NCBI GenBank assembly: GCA_002504435.1
Contig: DAQP01000025.1
Span: 1-18,261 of the forward strand
Source: Euryarchaeota archaeon UBA438
GTDB taxonomy: Archaea; Thermoplasmatota; Poseidoniia; Poseidoniales; Thalassarchaeaceae
DNA length: 18,261 nucleotides
Reading direction: 5' to 3'
This document shows, piece by piece, positions 14,364 through 18,261 of this stretch (its first letter is position 1; each line of letters starts with the position of its first letter). The notes below the pieces were generated by a model, which saw nothing but the letters and a program-made list of their open reading frames with translations, was not told the DNA's origin and did no database searches. The position numbers and the translations under genes are program-made.

Positions 14364-16988
14364 GTGGTGTCCGATGATTCCAAAATTCAGTCAGAAGAAA
14401 AAATTCAGACCGCCTCTGGAAAGATCCGTAGTAGGAACCGGAGGAGGCTCCTCAACCGTCTTGCCGACGGAGGGGCCACGGTCAGCGAGATGGCCACCGA
14501 TTCAGGAATTCGAGTTCCTCACGTCTCCGCAGAGGTTAGGAAGATGAGAAACGATGCACTGGTAGACAGTGACATGCCTCCTGGTAGTAGGGGGGCAATG
14601 CTACATCTGACGGAGAAAGGCTGGGATACAGTAAGATCCGACGAATGGTCTCGAGCTTTGGAGGCACTACCTCTCCCGGATGACGATAACCAGATCTGCA
14701 TTCTTTCAAGGGACGGCCCTAATCTCCTGATTGGGATAATGGGTCCATCTGAGTCACCTTTGATCCTAATACCCGACAAGCCTCCAACAGTAATCGATAG
14801 CACCGATTCCTCCAGTGGAACAGAAGGGGTACCTTGGAGTTGGGCGACCATCAGGGAGAGGGGGCCAAGATGGTTCGACCTATCTAGCATGGAATCTAGA
14901 AATTCGCCATTGCCCATGGATAGGGGCAGGATAGATACCTTTTCTCAGGGGCGTTCTGTAATTGGAATTGTCAGAGCAAGGCTGTTGGATGAACAGCGCC
15001 CAATCGCTGTGGCTCCTGGAAGATGGTTTTCAGGCCCAGTCCACAGGCCCGTGCCGCCTCTTCCAGAGAACACTATGCACAGAGGGCCTTGGGTTCTAGG
15101 AACGTGCCACAAGATGTCCCCCGATATCAGACCAAAGTCTGCAATAGCCGCCGTAGCTAGTGACAGGCTAACCCGTTCGATGCTTCTGAAGGCCTCAAGG
15201 TCATCAGCCATAGTAATTGCAAACCTTGGCGGGGTCGATGTTCATGGTAGTAAGTACCCAATAGAGTCATTGGATTATTGGATCGAGGTCGCCCATCCTA
15301 GGCTATCCGAATCAGAGAGAAGAAAGAGATGTCAGTCATTGAAAGAAAGGATACTAGGCAATCGTAGATCAAAGACAGAAGACTCCACTTGGAGGAGATT
15401 CAGACGTGATTGGGGCCAGTCAGATTTTACCATAGAACCGATCATTTCAGGACTGCTAGATACTAGGGGAATCGGAAATGCAGCTATAGAGTCGTTGATT
15501 AGGTGGGTTTCTTCGGAACAGGACAGACCTCCTCTAGTGATCGATTTTCCCAGCAATATCCCCAGCGATGTCGCAATTTCCCTATCCTCTCATCCCAGCC
15601 TCAGGATGGTAATACTAAATTCTGAATCCCCCCATTTCTCAAATCTGGATCGACTATCGCCAGATCCACTCAGACCTCTCCCCTGGATGATGCTAGAACT
15701 CAAGGGAGGCAAAACATTGCCCGTGAAACTCGTCGACCCGGTCACCCACTCGCCTGATTCTGCCAGCTTTGCAACGGAGGAAATATCCCATAATGAGCTC
15801 CCTCCAGAGGTTCAATATTTGTTGGAAGGATTAGAAGATGTAGAGTATATCTCAATGATTAGGTCTGCCATTTCCCAATACCCCGAGGGAAACGAGGAGT
15901 GGTCAAATAGAATGGAAGCAAGCTACCCCGTGGCAGCTTGGATTGCCTCTCCTCCCAGAACTAGATGGCCAAGGTGGCAGAGGCTCGGAAAAAGACTGGA
16001 CCCGAGGTGGCTGGTTATGATGGATTTTACCTTCCTCCCTCTCGAGAGACTCTCAGAGGCTGCCGAAGTGGCTCCCGGAGAAGTACTGGAGACATTTTCT
16101 GAAAAATTTAGTGATCTGCTTAGGGAATCTCCCGACTCGGCTTTGAGGGCTAGACCAACAATGGACTCAAGGAACGCCTCTTCAGGTGCGTCATGGGTGG
16201 CCTCCCAATTGTTAGCCAATGCCCCATGGCTACCTGTTAGCCTACATGGGGATTTGATGAAGTGGGCCGTAGATGCGTGGCTCTCGAGTCCCCCGGAAAA
16301 ATCACTCGCAGCATTGGAGGGGGTGATGTGGCTTTTCTCACGTGACAAGTCAAAATCTGCAGAACTTGAAAGCATCTTGAAAACTGTAATTGAAAGGGGA
16401 AGAAAACTCGAGTCTGGAAATGAGTTAATGATATGGTCCACACTCGTAGATCGCTCCGAAAGAATAGCCGAATTAGATATCGAACAAATAGGGGCTATCG
16501 TAAACTCCCTCCCTCTAAGTTGGTGGTCGGCAATTTCTCCAGAACTACTATCCAACATGCTCCAGGATGATGATGCATTCAACTGGCTACTACAGAATCC
16601 AGTGCCTTGGCCCGCAGCTATCCTGAGAAAACCGGGCGATAAGTGCAAGGCGCCCGCTCTACAGGATTTGAAGCATAAGGGATGCAGCCCCGAGCTGCGG
16701 ATACTCTTGTCCAGACGAATGAGGAGCAGCGTCGAATCCGAAGCGAATCTTCCAGGGGAGGCATACTTGCTCGACTTGCTCGATTCTCTTGACTATGTAA
16801 TCAATGGCAGATCGCCCAATAATGGAAGAACACATCCATTGGTCGGATGGCTTGCGCAACCGTTGCAAAAATGGCCGGAATTTAGTGCCAATGAATGCCT
16901 GTCAGCAGATGTTCACATTGCGGAGAGATTACTTCTCAGGGAGTCAGGGTTCCATGATGGGATCTCAAGCTTGCCTACTTTGGAGTAG
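14364..16988 (+). CDS. 874-residue protein of unknown function with N-terminal winged helix
   Basis: Residues about 20-90 look like a MarR/ArsR-type winged helix: NRRRLLNRLADGG, TVSEMATDSGI, HVSAEVRKMRNDALV as recognition helix, and a wing ending LHLTEKGWDTV. The remaining 780 residues match no family I know. They contain a mixed alpha/beta part (KASRSSAIVIANLGGVDV; PPLVIDFPSNIPSDVAISL) and a C-terminal helical part rich in tryptophan (about thirty Trp overall, well above average). There is no Walker motif, protease triad, nuclease motif or membrane helix that I can see. The start is GTG 14364 (or the next codon, also GTG), with a TATA box at leaderless distance. A one-component regulator or scaffold is possible; the function is unknown. 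Confidence 0.85.
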   Translation: MVSDDSKIQSEEKIQTASGKIRSRNRRRLLNRLADGGATVSEMATDSGIRVPHVSAEVRKMRNDALVDSDMPPGSRGAMLHLTEKGWDTVRSDEWSRALEALPLPDDDNQICILSRDGPNLLIGIMGPSESPLILIPDKPPTVIDSTDSSSGTEGVPWSWATIRERGPRWFDLSSMESRNSPLPMDRGRIDTFSQGRSVIGIVRARLLDEQRPIAVAPGRWFSGPVHRPVPPLPENTMHRGPWVLGTCHKMSPDIRPKSAIAAVASDRLTRSMLLKASRSSAIVIANLGGVDVHGSKYPIESLDYWIEVAHPRLSESERRKRCQSLKERILGNRRSKTEDSTWRRFRRDWGQSDFTIEPIISGLLDTRGIGNAAIESLIRWVSSEQDRPPLVIDFPSNIPSDVAISLSSHPSLRMVILNSESPHFSNLDRLSPDPLRPLPWMMLELKGGKTLPVKLVDPVTHSPDSASFATEEISHNELPPEVQYLLEGLEDVEYISMIRSAISQYPEGNEEWSNRMEASYPVAAWIASPPRTRWPRWQRLGKRLDPRWLVMMDFTFLPLERLSEAAEVAPGEVLETFSEKFSDLLRESPDSALRARPTMDSRNASSGASWVASQLLANAPWLPVSLHGDLMKWAVDAWLSSPPEKSLAALEGVMWLFSRDKSKSAELESILKTVIERGRKLESGNELMIWSTLVDRSERIAELDIEQIGAIVNSLPLSWWSAISPELLSNMLQDDDAFNWLLQNPVPWPAAILRKPGDKCKAPALQDLKHKGCSPELRILLSRRMRSSVESEANLPGEAYLLDLLDSLDYVINGRSPNNGRTHPLVGWLAQPLQKWPEFSANECLSADVHIAERLLLRESGFHDGISSLPTLE

Positions 16989-17012
16989 TGAAAATAGCCA
17001 TTTCTTATTGAC

Positions 17013-17325
17013 CGAGGGGTTCTTGACCTATACGTCCGGCCAAGGGCTGCCCAGCGGCAACACCGTGTTGACGAAACCCCCTCGCCGGAGGTTTAGGATG
17101 AAACATGGTACCACGCATGGGTAGCCATCTGTCGAAGACCGACTTGACTGCCCCCAAGGCAGGATGATTGTCGGCGCAATACAGGTGGCCGGACCGGGAC
17201 AAGGTCCCCTGAGGACCCGAGAGGGGATGAATCAAGGGACTACCACCCAGTCCGACAGACGTCCCGGGGTGGGTCAGGTGCTGGAGCATCGCTGTGAAGG
17301 CTACCGTTACGCCCCGGGGCACACT
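17013..17325 (+). ncRNA. candidate structured RNA of about 310 nt, family unassigned
   Basis: This GC-rich block between two protein genes has no convincing frame and many complementary segments. They are 17013-17021 with 17075-17084 (9 pairs, one bulged C), 17139-17143/17149-17152 with 17158-17161/17170-17174 (two-part hairpin), 17184-17188 with 17243-17247 (GGTGG/CCACC), 17205-17210 with 17222-17227 (TCCCCT/AGGGGA), the long-range 17120-17126 with 17299-17305 (GGTAGCC/GGCTACC) and, as an alternative, 17034-17041 with 17187-17194. Size, a closed 5' domain and a long central stem recall archaeal SRP RNA, and GGTCAGG at 17272-17278 resembles its helix 8, but the required AGCAG and GGAA loop are absent. 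RNase P signatures are also missing. Strand is assumed from the flanking genes. Confidence 0.5.
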
Positions 17326-17328
17326 TAA

Positions 17329-17336
17329 CTAAATAG
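17329..17336 (+). promoter_or_regulatory. TATA-like box of the coaD-DUF359 gene
   Basis: CTAAATAG sits just after the GC-rich RNA block and predicts transcription from about 17358, a short leader holding GAAGAGGAA before ATG 17368. The same CTAAATA stands before the helicase gene. Confidence 0.5.
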
Positions 17337-17367
17337 AAAAATATGAAAATTCACCGGTGAAGAGGAA

Positions 17368-18261
17368 ATGTTCGAAATTGGTCTGATCGGAGGCACATTC
17401 GACCGATTCCACAAAGGCCACCTTCATCTAATTTCTAAGTCTCTAGAATATTGTAACGAATTAGAAATCTGGATTACTTCGGACAATCTAGCCATGAAAA
17501 AGGACCCTAGGGTCCAAAATTGGGAAGATCGTCTTCAAGGGGTTAAGGATTCCCTGGGTGAAGAAGACCTGTCTAGGATTTCATTCGGTAAATTGGAGAA
17601 TAATCACGGCCCTGCTCCAACCCACGAAGCGGCAAAGGCAATCTTTTCTACTGAAGATACGAGGAAAAATTGTGAAGAAATAAATGAATTAAGAATCAAT
17701 AATGGATTGAGCCCATTAGAGATTGTGACTTTAGAGTTACAAGATGCTTGGGATGGAATGCCAATTTCAAGCTCAAGAATCAGGGATGGCGATATTGACA
17801 GGGAAGGAAAGCCATGGATTCCCGAAAACATCAGGTCTGGAAATATCACAATGACTCCAGAGGTAGAACGAAATCTCAAAGATCCCTTTGGAATTCTTTT
17901 TTCTGGACCGGAGGAAGACCACTCATTAGCAATGAGTGACGCACTATCTCACATAGAAGGTAATGCAGGTCCCATAATTGCAGTTGGCGATGTCACCGTT
18001 CTGACCATGCACCAACTAGGAAAAGCCCCAGACATTTCTCTAATTGACGGAATGACGAAGAGAGAGGAATGGGGGTCGACAAGCAGGATCGATCAGGCAC
18101 ACTATGATCAGAGGCTAAACTGTTCAAGCCCCCCTGGTGGACTGACAAACTCCTTGCTTGAAGCGTGCGAGGACGCAGTCAACTCCTGGATGAAGGACCG
18201 CTCTTCAACAATAATCTTCGTCAACGGCGAGGAAGACCTGGCACCCCTCTTGCTGCATCCC
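17368..18261 (+). CDS. phosphopantetheine adenylyltransferase fused to DUF359 dephospho-CoA kinase (3' truncated)
   Basis: The frame is open from ATG 17368 to the window edge (298 codons). Residues 1-155 are an archaeal-type phosphopantetheine adenylyltransferase: IGLIGGTFDRFHKGHLHLI holds the nucleotidyltransferase HxGH site, and PISSSRIRDGDID is the ISSTxIR-like ATP motif. After a linker with KDPFGILFSGPEED, the second half is DUF359, the archaeal GTP-dependent dephospho-CoA kinase: GPIIAVGDVTVLTM, PDISLIDGMTKREEW, PPGGLTNSLLEA and IIFVNGEEDLAPLLLHP. The chain thus joins the last two steps of coenzyme A synthesis. Few residues should remain past the edge. The first half has noticeably lower GC and more AAT/AAA codons than the neighbouring genes. 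Confidence 0.9.
   Translation, partial: MFEIGLIGGTFDRFHKGHLHLISKSLEYCNELEIWITSDNLAMKKDPRVQNWEDRLQGVKDSLGEEDLSRISFGKLENNHGPAPTHEAAKAIFSTEDTRKNCEEINELRINNGLSPLEIVTLELQDAWDGMPISSSRIRDGDIDREGKPWIPENIRSGNITMTPEVERNLKDPFGILFSGPEEDHSLAMSDALSHIEGNAGPIIAVGDVTVLTMHQLGKAPDISLIDGMTKREEWGSTSRIDQAHYDQRLNCSSPPGGLTNSLLEACEDAVNSWMKDRSSTIIFVNGEEDLAPLLLHP

Noticed and set aside
15923..16648. 241-residue minus-strand open frame
   Set aside because: It is a shadow of the 874-residue gene: Ser/Leu-rich low-information translation, no ribosome site and no recognisable domain.
17005..17322. 105-residue minus-strand open frame over the RNA block
   Set aside because: The block is dominated by complementary stems; the translation shows no domain, and the start lacks a ribosome site or TATA box.
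17013..17325. RNase P RNA or canonical SRP RNA assignment
   Set aside because: No GAGGAAAGUC or ACAGAA-GGCUUA elements for RNase P; GGTCAGG is present but the AGCAG and GGAA loop of SRP helix 8 are not. Kept as an unassigned structured RNA.
1..18261. CRISPR array, transposon, integrase or rRNA gene
   Set aside because: No regularly spaced repeats, transposase motifs, terminal inverted repeats or rRNA signatures were seen on reading either strand.

Overview
The window looks like a chromosomal segment of a planktonic archaeon, most likely Thermoplasmatota of the Marine Group II/III type (Ca. Poseidoniia). This placement is inference: it rests on an archaeal-type phosphopantetheine adenylyltransferase fused to a DUF359 (GTP-dependent dephospho-CoA kinase) domain, TATA-like boxes of the form CTAAAT about 26-30 bases before several starts, near-leaderless GTG/ATG starts mixed with strong GGAGG sites inside operons, and a tRNA gene that encodes its own CCA end. 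Several metabolic genes are of bacterial or eukaryotic type, which is common in marine archaea. Coding density is high and I see no mobile element, CRISPR array or rRNA gene.

Layout. (1) 1-1051: the 5' end of an aldehyde dehydrogenase (minus) diverges from a PaaG-like enoyl-CoA isomerase (plus). (2) 1054-2103: a membrane-anchored alpha/beta hydrolase (minus). (3) 2182-5460: an ABC-F translation-factor-like ATPase, a DEAD-box RNA helicase with a very basic tail, and tRNA-Gly(CCC), all plus. (4) 10545-5439 on the minus strand: a tightly packed six-gene operon encoding a geranylgeranyl-reductase-like flavoprotein, an enoyl-CoA hydratase, a BoxB-like di-iron benzoyl-CoA epoxidase, an unrecognised 186-residue protein, a 3-hydroxyacyl-CoA dehydrogenase and a SemiSWEET-like membrane protein. 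(5) 10626-13571 plus: moaE and moaC (molybdopterin synthesis), glpX (fructose-1,6-bisphosphatase) and a eukaryotic-type class I fructose-bisphosphate aldolase. (6) 13580-16988: two tandem paralogous small winged-helix proteins (minus), an AT-rich divergent control region with four copies of a TTTAGTTAC-type site, and an 874-residue protein with an N-terminal winged helix and no family I recognise (plus). (7) 16989-17367: a gene-free GC-rich block that folds into many helices and probably encodes a structured RNA. (8) 17368-end: the CoaD-DUF359 fusion, cut by the window edge.

How the genes may work together. Regions 1 and 4 together hold most chemical steps of an aerobic CoA-dependent aromatic ring-cleavage route (box/paa type): ring epoxidation, isomerisation or hydration, 3-hydroxyacyl-CoA oxidation and possibly semialdehyde oxidation. 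The dedicated epoxidase reductase (BoxA) and the ring-opening BoxC are not in view. glpX and fba form a gluconeogenic pair. The least explained parts are the winged-helix/874-residue module with its repeated operator-like sites, the structured RNA block and the 186-residue operon protein.
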